Positions 38,922-47,850 of a DNA stretch of 64,000 nucleotides are shown here, one piece after another. The notes under the pieces were generated by a model. It saw only the letters and a program-made list of their open reading frames with translations. It did not search any database and was not told the DNA's origin. The position numbers and the translations under genes were made by a program. Position 1 is the first letter of the stretch. Each line of letters begins with the position of its first letter. Source of the stretch: Rubinisphaera italica. GTDB taxonomy: Bacteria; Planctomycetota; Planctomycetia; Planctomycetales; Planctomycetaceae. The DNA is taken from the NCBI RefSeq assembly GCF_007859715.1, contig NZ_SJPG01000001.1, positions 2,196,728 to 2,260,727 of the forward strand, read 5' to 3'.

Positions 38922-39012
38922 CCCGGGTGGCGGGGGCGCTCTCGAAGAGAAGCCCCCGAATGATTAAACGTCCGGGGGCTTCCGCTGAAGCGGAGCGCCC
39001 CCGCCACCCGGG
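38922..39012. repeat. Cloverleaf-like palindromic repeat, copy 2
   Basis: Outer arms CCCGGGTGGCGGGGGCGCT (38922-38940) and its exact complement (38994-39012) are 19 bp long. Inside lie a stem of GAAGCCCCCGAA-type arms and two small hairpins (CTCGAAGAG and TCCGCTGAAGCGGA), so a single strand can fold as a cloverleaf. It is the inverse of the copy at 30536-30612, with longer and perfect outer arms. It is 67 bases before dtd. The rest of the 38497-39079 gap holds only the short repeat at 38781. Confidence 0.85.
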
Positions 39013-39079
39013 AAGACCTTTTCAAAATGTCAAAGGAAATCCGGTTTCCAATTGGAACAGGGTTTAAGTGTAAAATTTA

Positions 39080-39529
39080 ATGCGAGCGGTCATTCAGCGT
39101 GTCTCCTCTGCCTCCGTTGAAGTCGAAGGAACAATAGTCGGGCAGATTGAACAGGGATTGCTGGTCTTTCTGGGAGTTGGGCAGGGGGATAGTCGTAAGG
39201 AAGTCACCTGGATGGCTGAGAAGATCGCCTCGTTAAGAATTTTTGAGGATGCTGATGGCAAAATGAATCGTTCGCTGGTCGAGACCGGGGGCTCTGCATT
39301 GGTCGTCAGTCAGTTCACTTTGTATGGTGACTGCCGTAAAGGTCGCCGACCAAGTTTTATTCAGGCGGCTGCCCCAGAAGATGCGAATCGACTTTACCGG
39401 GAATTTGTTGCCGAAATCCGTGGTCACGGGATTCAAGTCGCGACTGGTACCTTTCAAGCAACGATGCGAGTTGCCAGTATGAATGAAGGCCCTGTAACAA
39501 TGCTCATCGATAGTGAAAAACGGTTTTAA
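39080..39529 (+). CDS. dtd: D-aminoacyl-tRNA deacylase
   Basis: The 149-residue product is DTD along its entire length: start [15 protein letters not shown], motif SQFTL at 77-81 and motif NEGPVT at 135-140, which together form the active site across the dimer. DTD removes D-amino acids (and glycine from tRNA-Ala) from mischarged tRNAs, a cytoplasmic quality-control step. Length is standard. The stop overlaps the next start by one base (TAATG), so translation of the methyltransferase is likely coupled. Confidence 0.97.
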   Translation: MRAVIQRVSSASVEVEGTIVGQIEQGLLVFLGVGQGDSRKEVTWMAEKIASLRIFEDADGKMNRSLVETGGSALVVSQFTLYGDCRKGRRPSFIQAAAPEDANRLYREFVAEIRGHGIQVATGTFQATMRVASMNEGPVTMLIDSEKRF

Positions 39530-40635
39530 TGCCCAGGAAATACTCAAAAAAACGCAACCCGCCTCCCGATCCGGAATTTGACGAAATTCCCTACATTCCT
39601 CCCCGACCGGAAGAGCAGTTACTGATCCAGCATCTGGCCTCCTTGCAGGCCGAGCGGATACTTTGTACCAGCCATGGGCGCGGTCAACTGGCCGGTTACC
39701 TGGCCAGTCAAAATCCCGATTCCCAAGTCCAATGTCATTATCTGGATAGTCATTACGCTGCTTTGTCGAAAACCTACTGGGAAGAAGCCGATCATCGTCC
39801 GGAAATCATTTGCAGTCCTGATTTACCCGATCAGGAATATGATGTTGTCTGTGTTCCCGTACAAAGGCAGGGGAATGCGGAGCTCACTCGGGAAATGCTT
39901 CAGCAAGCTTATCTTCAACTGGCCGACAAAGGCATGATGTACTGTGCCGTCAACACCCCTCAGGATCGCTGGTTGCACGAGCAGATGCAGAAACTTCACA
40001 AAAAGGTCACCCGAAAGGTTAAAAAAACGGGAGTGATTTATTCGGCAACGAAAACTGGACCACTGAATAAAATCCGAAATTTCACCAGTCATTTCACTGC
40101 GAAAGTGAAAGAACGAGAACTTGAATTTGAAACCCGGCCAGGAGTTTTTTCACATCGGCGACTCGACCCAGGTGCCTGGGCACTCATTCGATCGATGCAG
40201 GTGAAAAAAGGAATGCAGGTCCTTGATCTCGGCTGTGGCTGCGGGGCTGTGGGAATCGCGGCCATGTGCTCTGCTCCGAATGTCAGTATAACTGCTATTG
40301 ATTCCTATTCACGTGCGGTACAATGTACTCAACACAATATTGAGAAGAATCTGGATGCTGCAGAGCAAAGTCGGTTTACGATTGTGCAAACACACTCCGG
40401 AGAATTCCAGCATAATGGTCAATTCGATCTCGTGCTGGCAAATCCTCCATATTTTGCCAACTTTAAAATCGCCCAGTTGTTTATTGAAACCGCTCTCAAT
40501 GCGATGAAGCCGAATGGGAAATTCTTTCTCGTAACAAAAATGCCTCACTGGTACGAAGAACATTTGCCAGAATACTTTGCAGAGATTCGGATCGATCCGC
40601 AAGGAGATTACTCAATCGTCAAGGCAAACAACTAA
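39529..40635 (+). CDS. RsmC/RlmG-like class I SAM methyltransferase
   Basis: A 368-residue protein with two related halves: an N-terminal degenerate domain and a C-terminal active MTS domain. The SAM motif LDLGCGCG is at 232-239 and the amino-methylating motif NPPY at 305-308. The approach RPGVFSHRRLDPGAWALI just before motif I is typical of RsmC and RlmG, which methylate guanine N2 in 16S or 23S rRNA. Which of the two it is cannot be said. The basic N-terminus (RKYSKKRNPP) fits RNA binding. It overlaps dtd by one base. Confidence 0.9.
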   Translation: MPRKYSKKRNPPPDPEFDEIPYIPPRPEEQLLIQHLASLQAERILCTSHGRGQLAGYLASQNPDSQVQCHYLDSHYAALSKTYWEEADHRPEIICSPDLPDQEYDVVCVPVQRQGNAELTREMLQQAYLQLADKGMMYCAVNTPQDRWLHEQMQKLHKKVTRKVKKTGVIYSATKTGPLNKIRNFTSHFTAKVKERELEFETRPGVFSHRRLDPGAWALIRSMQVKKGMQVLDLGCGCGAVGIAAMCSAPNVSITAIDSYSRAVQCTQHNIEKNLDAAEQSRFTIVQTHSGEFQHNGQFDLVLANPPYFANFKIAQLFIETALNAMKPNGKFFLVTKMPHWYEEHLPEYFAEIRIDPQGDYSIVKANN

Positions 40636-41000
40636 CTGAGTGTCTAATAAGCGAAACTTCAGTTTTTTTATTTCAGCCGGAAAAAATATCGCAGATTCTT
40701 GCATTTAGGCAAGTAGACTGTTGACATTTGCGTGAATTGATATGTACACTCAAAAAGGTTTGTTAGGCTTGATGCATTGTGTCGATAAAATAGAGTAGTG
40801 CAAATTAAACAGTAACCTCCTTTAACCCACCCCAAGCCTTCTTCAACCTTCCTTCAAGATATCTCATTGACCGGGGGGTCAACGAAATATCCTTACCTGA
40901 CGGGGACACATGGCCTGAGAGTCCTTTGGCTTTCAAGTTGGCTTATGTATTCCAACCGTGAATCGGAATCCAACCTCAGTTTACCTCAAGGAGATCACGA
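40636..41000. other. Upstream region of the DUF1501 gene
   Basis: No gene in these 365 bases. TTGACA at 40721 has only a weak -10 candidate (TGTACA, 16 bases on). The presumed promoter of the DUF1501 gene lies here, but I cannot place it with confidence. Confidence 0.35.
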
Positions 41001-42341
41001 ATGGGTCACTCTAAGTCTTATCAGGATACTTGTAATCCTTCGCATTTTCGCAAATTGTCGCGACGTGGTTTTTTGTCAGTCGGTGCAATTGCAGGTGCCG
41101 GACTGACACTGCCCGATTTGTTCCGTCTCCAGTCTGCACAGGCAGATCTCAAAGACTATTCAAACTTTGAGGGAACTGCGAAGTCAATTATTCATATCTA
41201 CCTGCCCGGTGGAATGGCACATCAGGAATCATTCGATCCGAAGCCTTTTGCTCCGATTGAATACCGTGGTGAGATGAAGCAAGTCAAGACGAAGATTCCG
41301 GGGCATCTGTTTGGTGAGTCTCTGGTAAAAACTGCCAATGTTGCTGATCGTATGACCGTCATTAATTCGATGACTCATGGCGAAGCGGCTCACGAGCGTG
41401 GCACTCATAATATGTTTACCGGGTACCGTCCGAGCCCTGCCTTGCAGTATCCAAGTATCGGTTCGATTGTCAGTCACGAGTATGGCCCACGTAATAATCT
41501 TCCTCCTTATGTCTGTATTCCAAATCAACCAAATGAATTTGCAGGGACTGGCTACCTCAGCTCTTCTTATGCGGCTTTCAGCCTGGGGAGCGATCCAGCA
41601 TCTGCTGGCTTTAAGGTTCGCGATCTGGATATGTACGCAGGAATCGATGATTCCCGCTTCGCCACACGCCGCAGTGCGTTGGATGCAGTGAATGATCACT
41701 TCCGCTCTCTAGAGAAATCCGACAAGATTTCCGCGATGGATTCTTTCTACGAGCGAGCTTACTCTTTGATCAGTTCGCCACAGGCTCGTGAAGCGTTTGA
41801 TATTGAAAAGGAAGATGGCAAGTTGCGAGATGCCTACGGTCGAAACCAGGCCGGTGCTCGCTTGTTGATGGCTCGTCGTCTGGTTGAATCAGGTGTTCGC
41901 CTGGTAAACCTGACCTATGGCGGCTGGGACATGCACAGCAATATTGTGAATGGCTTCAAAGGGACTATGCCAGCATTCGATCAGGCATTCTCAACTCTAA
42001 TTACTGATCTCGAACAACGTGGTTTGCTGGACGAAACACTCGTCATGGTTTCTTCTGAATTTGGTCGTACACCTAAGATCAACAAAGACGCCGGTCGAGA
42101 TCACTGGCCGAAAGTCTTCAGTGTTGCTTTGGCAGGTGGCGGAATTAAGAAGGGCTATGTCCATGGGACCTCAGATGCGACAGCAACTGAGCCGGATCTC
42201 GATCCAGTTAGCCCCGCTGATTTGTTCACGACTGTCTACCATGCTATGGGGATCGTTGCGGACAAAGAGTTGATGGCACCTGGTGATCGTCCAATCGAAA
42301 TTGTGGATGGCGGTAAGGTCATCAACGAAGTTCTTGCTTAA
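41001..42341 (+). CDS. DUF1501 family protein with Tat signal
   Basis: AAGGAG lies 7 bases before the ATG. The N-terminus carries a twin-arginine motif (LSRRGFLSVGAIAGAG), so the folded protein is exported by the Tat route. The body has DUF1501 hallmarks: IHIYLPGGMAHQESFDPK, INSMTHGEAAHERGTHNM, NLTYGGWDMHSNI and VMVSSEFGRTPKIN, an alkaline-phosphatase/sulfatase-like fold in which His and Asp residues may bind metal. Function is undetermined. In planctomycetes these genes travel with DUF1549/DUF1553 cytochrome-like genes, as they do here. A terminator follows it directly. Confidence 0.95.
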   Translation: MGHSKSYQDTCNPSHFRKLSRRGFLSVGAIAGAGLTLPDLFRLQSAQADLKDYSNFEGTAKSIIHIYLPGGMAHQESFDPKPFAPIEYRGEMKQVKTKIPGHLFGESLVKTANVADRMTVINSMTHGEAAHERGTHNMFTGYRPSPALQYPSIGSIVSHEYGPRNNLPPYVCIPNQPNEFAGTGYLSSSYAAFSLGSDPASAGFKVRDLDMYAGIDDSRFATRRSALDAVNDHFRSLEKSDKISAMDSFYERAYSLISSPQAREAFDIEKEDGKLRDAYGRNQAGARLLMARRLVESGVRLVNLTYGGWDMHSNIVNGFKGTMPAFDQAFSTLITDLEQRGLLDETLVMVSSEFGRTPKINKDAGRDHWPKVFSVALAGGGIKKGYVHGTSDATATEPDLDPVSPADLFTTVYHAMGIVADKELMAPGDRPIEIVDGGKVINEVLA

Positions 42342-42352
42342 TCAAATAAACA

Positions 42353-42398
42353 GTCCCCCAGCGTAGTCAATTAATGGACTTACGTTGGGGGCTTTTTG
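42353..42398 (+). terminator. Intrinsic terminator after the DUF1501 gene
   Basis: CCCCCAGCGTA at 42355-42365 pairs with TACGTTGGGGG at 42381-42391 with one G-T wobble, followed by CTTTTTG. It lies 14 bases after the stop and separates the DUF1501 gene from the PPC gene. Confidence 0.85.
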
Positions 42399-42581
42399 AT
42401 AGATGTCGATCATTTTTGGGTTCAGTTGTTCTGCAATGCAGCACTGCATCCTGATACATAATGACCCGCCAGGAGCCTGCTAAAAGGCGTTTTTTGGTAA
42501 AGTAGGTCTTGCGTTACGGTCAACGATGGCCGTATCGGCATGTTGCTAATGTAAATCACGTGAGCCAGGGGGGAATTGCTC

Positions 42582-45062
42582 ATGATGGGACGGAATTCTA
42601 ATTTCTGTCAGCTGTTCAGTACGCTTTCAGTAGCGGCTATTGTTTTGACATTTAATTTGCAGTCAACTTTTGCAACCGATCCCGATGTCTCCAGGGTTCT
42701 GCCATATGGTGGACAGGTCGGCCAGCAAATTGAAGTGACATTCTCCGGTAATCGTCTCGAAGATGCCGTCGAAGTTGTGACTTTCAAGCCTGGTCTGGAA
42801 ATCACTGAAGTCACTGCGACTGAAGATAAAAAGGGACGTGAAGTCAAGGCGAAGATCAAAGTTCTGGATGACTCTGCACTTGGTCCACATCGGCTGCGTG
42901 TTCGCACGAAGTCTGGTCTTTCTGAAGTCGTCACTTTCTTTGTGGGGACTTTACCAGTCGTTAATGAAAAGGAGCCGAATACAGAATTTACCGCTCCGCA
43001 GCCCATCGAAAATAATGTGACAGTTCATGGACGTATCGATAACGAAGATGTCGACTACTTCACAGTGACAGCCAAAAAAGGTGAGCGGCTTTCCATTGAG
43101 GTCGAAGGGTTAAGACTCGGGACAGAATTCGCCGGTAATAACTTTTTTGATCCCTATATTGCGATTCTCAACGAGAGTCGTTTTGAACTCGCTGCCTGTG
43201 ATGACCATGCTTTGACCTATCAGGATGGATTTGCCTCAATTATTGTTCCCGAAGATGGGACCTACTATATTGAAATCCGCGATGCATCTTACGGTGGGCA
43301 TGGAGCTTCGTATTATCGATTGCACATTGGAGACTTCCCCAGGCCAACTGGAACAGTTCCTTCCGGCGGGCAACCGGGGGAAACACTGAATGTCAAATTT
43401 TATGGGGATGTTACTGGCGAATTTGAGCAACAAGTCACTTTCCCCACCCAGCAGGAACTCAAATTTGGTCATTACCCATCTCAAAATGGGAGAATTGCTC
43501 AAACTCACAATCGCTTTTGGGTTTCTCCACTACAAAATGTGATTGAAGTTGAGCCGAATGAGCAACGCGAGCAAGCCACTTTGATCTCGATTCCTTCAGC
43601 GGCTAACGGAATTCTCATCTCCAATGAAGATGTCGATTACTTCAAAATGGAAATGAAGAAAAACCAGCAAGTCAATCTCGATGTTATTGCTCGCCGTGTG
43701 CGGTCTTCTATCGATTCGGTAATTAATGTTTATAATGATAAAGGTGGTCGACTGGCTGGCGATGATGACAGTCGGCGTCCCGATAGCTGGGTTCGCTTCA
43801 AAGCTCCTGCTGATGGCACCTACTACTTCCAGGTTACAGACCAGTTGGGTAACGGCGGTACTGATTTCCATTATCGAGTGGAAGTCACTCCTGTCGAACC
43901 TGCCATGGAAATTACCACCAATGATATATCTCGTTACGTTCAGCCAGATGTCGAAGTTCCTCAAGGCAGACGCTTTGCAATTCTAGCGAGTATCAAACGG
44001 GAAAATTTTGGCGGAGCTGTCCAGTTTCTCGCCGATAACCTTCCCCCTGGTATTCGACTGGAGTCTCCAGAATCCTGGAGTAGCACGGGAGTTGTTCCAT
44101 TGATGTTTCATGTCGATGAGAATGTCGAGTTAGACTCTTACCTCGCTAGTGTCATCGGGAAGTGGACAAACCCGAAAAATGACAAGCAGGTCTTGACTGC
44201 ACCGCTCAAGCAGGAATTACTTCAGGTTCGGGGTCAGAATAACAATTACGTGTGGGTCGAAAACTTCGATGTCATGCCTGTCACTGTCACAGAAAAAATA
44301 CCATTTGATGTGCAGATTATTGAACCGAAAGTACCAATCGTTCGTGGTGGAGTAATGAATCTCAAAGTCGTTGCGCAGCGTGATGAAGGTTTCGACGCAG
44401 AAATTCGCGTCGTCGTACTGCAGAATGCATCGGGAGTCAATTCCAGTCGTTCGGTTAAAATTGGAAAAGGCCAGACGGAAGCATTGATCCCGCTGAATGC
44501 CTCTGGAAATGCTGCTATTCGGGAATCAGCAATCTGCGTCACCGCGACAGCCCGCGTCGGCAATGGAAATATTACCATCAACAGTCCATTTACGATGCTG
44601 CGAGTTGCCGAAAAATACATGAACCTGAAATATATGACCATTGCGGTTGAGCAGGGCTCTCCCGTTGATTTACCGATTGAAATTGAAAATCTCACGGCAT
44701 TCGAAGGTCCTGCCAAGGTGAAGTTGATTGGACTTCCTAATAAAACCACTACGGTTGAAAAGGAAATTACTAAAGATACGACAGAGCTGGTTTTCCCGAT
44801 CTCAACCGAAGCCGAATCTCCAGTCGGAGAACATAAGAATCTGTTCTGTCAGATTACGGTCATGGAGAATGGCGAAGAAATTGTTCACAATATTGGAACA
44901 GGCCGCATGCGTATCAATAAACCTGCTCCAGTCGTTGTCGCCAAACCGAAAGTTGAACCGAAGCCTGAAGAAAAGAAGCCGGCAGCTCCCAAGCCTAAAG
45001 TGCTTTCTCGAATCGAACAGCTTCGGCTGCAACAGGAAGCTCTACGAAATCAGGCGAATTGA
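42582..45062 (+). CDS. Secreted protein with two PPC (pre-peptidase C-terminal) domains
   Basis: The frame starts at a TTG at 42576, but the ATG at 42582 has AGGGGGGA 7 bases upstream. A signal peptide ends near STFA. The mature 800-residue protein has two PPC-type beta domains, each introduced by an EPN motif (NEKEPNTEFTAPQ, about 130-250; EVEPNEQREQAT, about 325-440), with repeated DEDVDYF-type and DGTYYxxV-type strands. Beta-rich domains follow, then a Pro/Lys-rich tail (VEPKPEEKKPAAPKPK). No catalytic residues are visible. It is probably an envelope or surface protein of the cytochrome module. Confidence 0.88.
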   Translation: MMGRNSNFCQLFSTLSVAAIVLTFNLQSTFATDPDVSRVLPYGGQVGQQIEVTFSGNRLEDAVEVVTFKPGLEITEVTATEDKKGREVKAKIKVLDDSALGPHRLRVRTKSGLSEVVTFFVGTLPVVNEKEPNTEFTAPQPIENNVTVHGRIDNEDVDYFTVTAKKGERLSIEVEGLRLGTEFAGNNFFDPYIAILNESRFELAACDDHALTYQDGFASIIVPEDGTYYIEIRDASYGGHGASYYRLHIGDFPRPTGTVPSGGQPGETLNVKFYGDVTGEFEQQVTFPTQQELKFGHYPSQNGRIAQTHNRFWVSPLQNVIEVEPNEQREQATLISIPSAANGILISNEDVDYFKMEMKKNQQVNLDVIARRVRSSIDSVINVYNDKGGRLAGDDDSRRPDSWVRFKAPADGTYYFQVTDQLGNGGTDFHYRVEVTPVEPAMEITTNDISRYVQPDVEVPQGRRFAILASIKRENFGGAVQFLADNLPPGIRLESPESWSSTGVVPLMFHVDENVELDSYLASVIGKWTNPKNDKQVLTAPLKQELLQVRGQNNNYVWVENFDVMPVTVTEKIPFDVQIIEPKVPIVRGGVMNLKVVAQRDEGFDAEIRVVVLQNASGVNSSRSVKIGKGQTEALIPLNASGNAAIRESAICVTATARVGNGNITINSPFTMLRVAEKYMNLKYMTIAVEQGSPVDLPIEIENLTAFEGPAKVKLIGLPNKTTTVEKEITKDTTELVFPISTEAESPVGEHKNLFCQITVMENGEEIVHNIGTGRMRINKPAPVVVAKPKVEPKPEEKKPAAPKPKVLSRIEQLRLQQEALRNQAN

Positions 45063-45225
45063 ACATTTAATTAGACTGATATATGATAATGACATTGACT
45101 CGGCCAGATTTTGCAGTTCAATAGAGCTAACGACTATCGAACTGCAACTGGTTGATTAGAACGCTCGAACTGTTGTCCCACCACACCTCCGCAGATATTT
45201 CGTGAGATCAAAAAGAGAATCACAA

Positions 45226-47682
45226 ATGCGACTTCAAATAAAATCCCACCTCGCCGCTTCAATTACTTTGCTAGCCTTTTTCGGAGTGATGAGCTTAGCG
45301 TACAACGCTGATGCCGCTGATCGCTCGCTTGTGCGGATCGGTTTGTATCCTCCTCAGGTGAATCTGAAAACAGCTAAGGATCGTCAGGGACTGGTTGTTC
45401 AGGCCGTTTATGCAGATGGCGTCACTGAAGACGTCACATCGAAAGCTGCCTTCAAGCTTGCTGGTGATAACTGTGTAAAGTTAGAAGGGGCAACTGTTTT
45501 GCCTGTTGCCGATGGTGCGGGAACATTGGAATGCACATTCAATGGTCAATCGGCCTCTGTGCCAATTACGGTGAAAGAAGCGACTGCCCCTCGTCCAGTC
45601 AGCTTCAAGCTCGATGTGATGCCCATCTTCATGCGTACCGGTTGTAACAGCGGAAGTTGTCACGGAGCCGCTCGCGGTAAAGATGGTTTCAATTTATCGT
45701 TGTTCGGATTCGATCCCGATGGGGATCACTTCCGCATAACACGCGAACAACTTGGGCGCCGCATTAATCTGGCTGTCCCTGAAGCCAGCCTGCTCGTTGA
45801 AAAAGGAACCGGTCAGGTTCCTCACACGGGCGGGAAATGTTACGAAGTCGATTCCAGCTACTGCACAGATATTGTCGAGTGGATTTCCAATAAATGTCCG
45901 AAAGACCCGGAAGACATTCCCTTCTGTGATTCGATCGCTCTGTATCCTGAACAGGCCGTGTTAGATGGGGCAGGAACTCAACAGAAGTTGACTGTACTTG
46001 CTCATTACAGCGATGGCAGCGAACGGGACGTCACCCATTTGGCTCTGTTCCAGTCCAGTAACGATAATTCTGCGACGGTCGATACGAAAACAGGTCTGGT
46101 GACTGCCGCCAAACGCGGCGAAGCTTTTGTTATGGCTCGCTTTGCGACTCACACCGTTGGTTCGCAAATGATTGTGCTTCCGAAGGGATTGGATTTTACA
46201 CTCACAGACGAAAAGCCTTCAAATTATATTGATGAACTCGTCCTGCTGAAATTGAAGAAACTGCGAATGAATCCTTCCCCAGTATGCAGTGACGAAATTT
46301 TCATCCGTCGAATTTATATAGACATGGTGGGGCAGTTACCCTCACCCGAACAATACACCGCGTTTCTGCAGAATCAGGATCCTGATAAACGCAGCAAAGT
46401 GATCGATGAACTGATTGAGCAAAAAGAATTCACCGAATTGTGGGTTTCCAAGTGGGCAGAATGGCTCATGATGCGATCCAGCAATCAGGTCAGTTATAAA
46501 TCGATTATTCTGTATTACAACTGGCTGGCTGAACAAATCGCAGACAATGTGCCTCTGGATCAAATGGTCCGGGAACTACTCACCAGTAGTGGCGGCACAT
46601 TCAGTGAGCCAGCAACCAATTACTACGAATTGGAACGGGACAATCTGAAAGTTGCTGAGAATGTTGCTCAAACATTCATGGGCATGAGAATTCAATGTGC
46701 ACAGTGCCACAATCATCCGTTTGATCGCTGGACACAGAATGATTACTACAACTTTGCCGCTTTCTTTGCTCAGGTTGGACGCAAGCAGGCTGAAGACAGT
46801 CGCGAAAAGATTATTTACAACCGCGGCGGTGGAGAAGTAAAGCATCCAGTGACAAACCAGAATGCAACCCCTGTGTTTCTTGGTGGTGGAAAGCCTGATG
46901 TTAGCGGTAAAGATCGTCGAATTGTGATGGCCACCTGGCTGGCATCTCCAGAGAATCCATTCTTTGCAGAAAACTTTGTCAATCGAATCTGGCATCACTT
47001 CTATGGCATTGGCATTATCGATCCCGTCGATGATATCCGAGTCAGTAATCCACCGACCAACCCTGAGCTGCTCAAAGAGTTGGCGAAACGATTTACAGAG
47101 TCTGGTTACGACTACCGTCAACTGATTCGTGATATCTGTAATTCCAAGACGTATCAGCGGTCGACGGAGAGAAATTCAACGAATGAAACCGATGAAACGA
47201 ACTTCGCTCATCAGACGACACGACGAATCAAAGCCGAGTCTGTTCTGGACATGATCAGCCAGGTCACTGAAACCAAAGACAAGTTCAAAGGTTTGCCACT
47301 CGGTTCTCGGGCGGTTCAAATTGCAGATGGAGCGACCTCGAACTACTTCCTGACAACATTTGGCCGTGCGACCCGTGAGACAGTCTGTTCTTGTGAAGTC
47401 AAAATGGAACCCTCCCTTTCGCAAGCTCTACATCTGTTAAATGGCGATACATCTAACCAGAAAATTTCCAGTAGTAATGTCATCAAGACATTTGTCGCTG
47501 AGAAGAAACCTGCGGACGATGTGATCAAGGAATTGTATCTTCGCTGTTTGAGTCGTCAGCCACTGGAAGAAGAACTGAATAAACTTCGGCCACTGTTTGC
47601 CGAAGAAAGTAATTACAAGCAAGCTTGTGAAGACGTCTTCTGGGCTTTGCTGAACAGTCGCGAGTTTTTGTTCAATCACTAA
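45226..47682 (+). CDS. Planctomycete cytochrome-type protein with Ig-like, DUF1549 and DUF1553 domains
   Basis: A GTG at 45202 opens the frame; ATG at 45226 gives a proper signal peptide (ITLLAFFGVMSLAYNADA) and is preferred. Residues about 33-125 and 230-325 are Ig-like (QGLVVQAVYADGVTEDVT; LTVLAHYSDGSERDVT). Between them is CNSGSCH at 140-146. DUF1549 spans about 330-535 with CAQCH at 491-495 and HPFDRW after it, and DUF1553 the C-terminal 270 residues (NRIWHHFYGIGIIDPVDDIR). The CxxCH suggests covalent haem c. Such proteins are abundant in planctomycetes and pair with DUF1501 proteins; their biochemical role is unknown. Confidence 0.93.
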   Translation: MRLQIKSHLAASITLLAFFGVMSLAYNADAADRSLVRIGLYPPQVNLKTAKDRQGLVVQAVYADGVTEDVTSKAAFKLAGDNCVKLEGATVLPVADGAGTLECTFNGQSASVPITVKEATAPRPVSFKLDVMPIFMRTGCNSGSCHGAARGKDGFNLSLFGFDPDGDHFRITREQLGRRINLAVPEASLLVEKGTGQVPHTGGKCYEVDSSYCTDIVEWISNKCPKDPEDIPFCDSIALYPEQAVLDGAGTQQKLTVLAHYSDGSERDVTHLALFQSSNDNSATVDTKTGLVTAAKRGEAFVMARFATHTVGSQMIVLPKGLDFTLTDEKPSNYIDELVLLKLKKLRMNPSPVCSDEIFIRRIYIDMVGQLPSPEQYTAFLQNQDPDKRSKVIDELIEQKEFTELWVSKWAEWLMMRSSNQVSYKSIILYYNWLAEQIADNVPLDQMVRELLTSSGGTFSEPATNYYELERDNLKVAENVAQTFMGMRIQCAQCHNHPFDRWTQNDYYNFAAFFAQVGRKQAEDSREKIIYNRGGGEVKHPVTNQNATPVFLGGGKPDVSGKDRRIVMATWLASPENPFFAENFVNRIWHHFYGIGIIDPVDDIRVSNPPTNPELLKELAKRFTESGYDYRQLIRDICNSKTYQRSTERNSTNETDETNFAHQTTRRIKAESVLDMISQVTETKDKFKGLPLGSRAVQIADGATSNYFLTTFGRATRETVCSCEVKMEPSLSQALHLLNGDTSNQKISSSNVIKTFVAEKKPADDVIKELYLRCLSRQPLEEELNKLRPLFAEESNYKQACEDVFWALLNSREFLFNH

Positions 47683-47850
47683 GAGTGATATCCCCAATTC
47701 GTCCCCAGATTATTATTCAAAATCTGTTGGTATAGAAATCGTGAACGAAAATGGAACTCAACGAAGCGAGACTTCATTTCACGAGGCGAATTGGAATTTC
47801 CAAGACTTGCAAATGATCCTCAATTTTTCCTGCCTGCCAATCGAGTAATC

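Noticed and set aside
38785..39067. Two overlapping small open frames before dtd
   Set aside because: They run through the cloverleaf repeat, and their peptides are mostly repeat-encoded (GGGGA, EEKPPN). No ribosome binding site.
40721..40748. Possible sigma-70 promoter before the DUF1501 gene
   Set aside because: TTGACA is perfect, but the only -10 at good spacing (TGTACA) is poor and the distance to the gene is about 250 bases.
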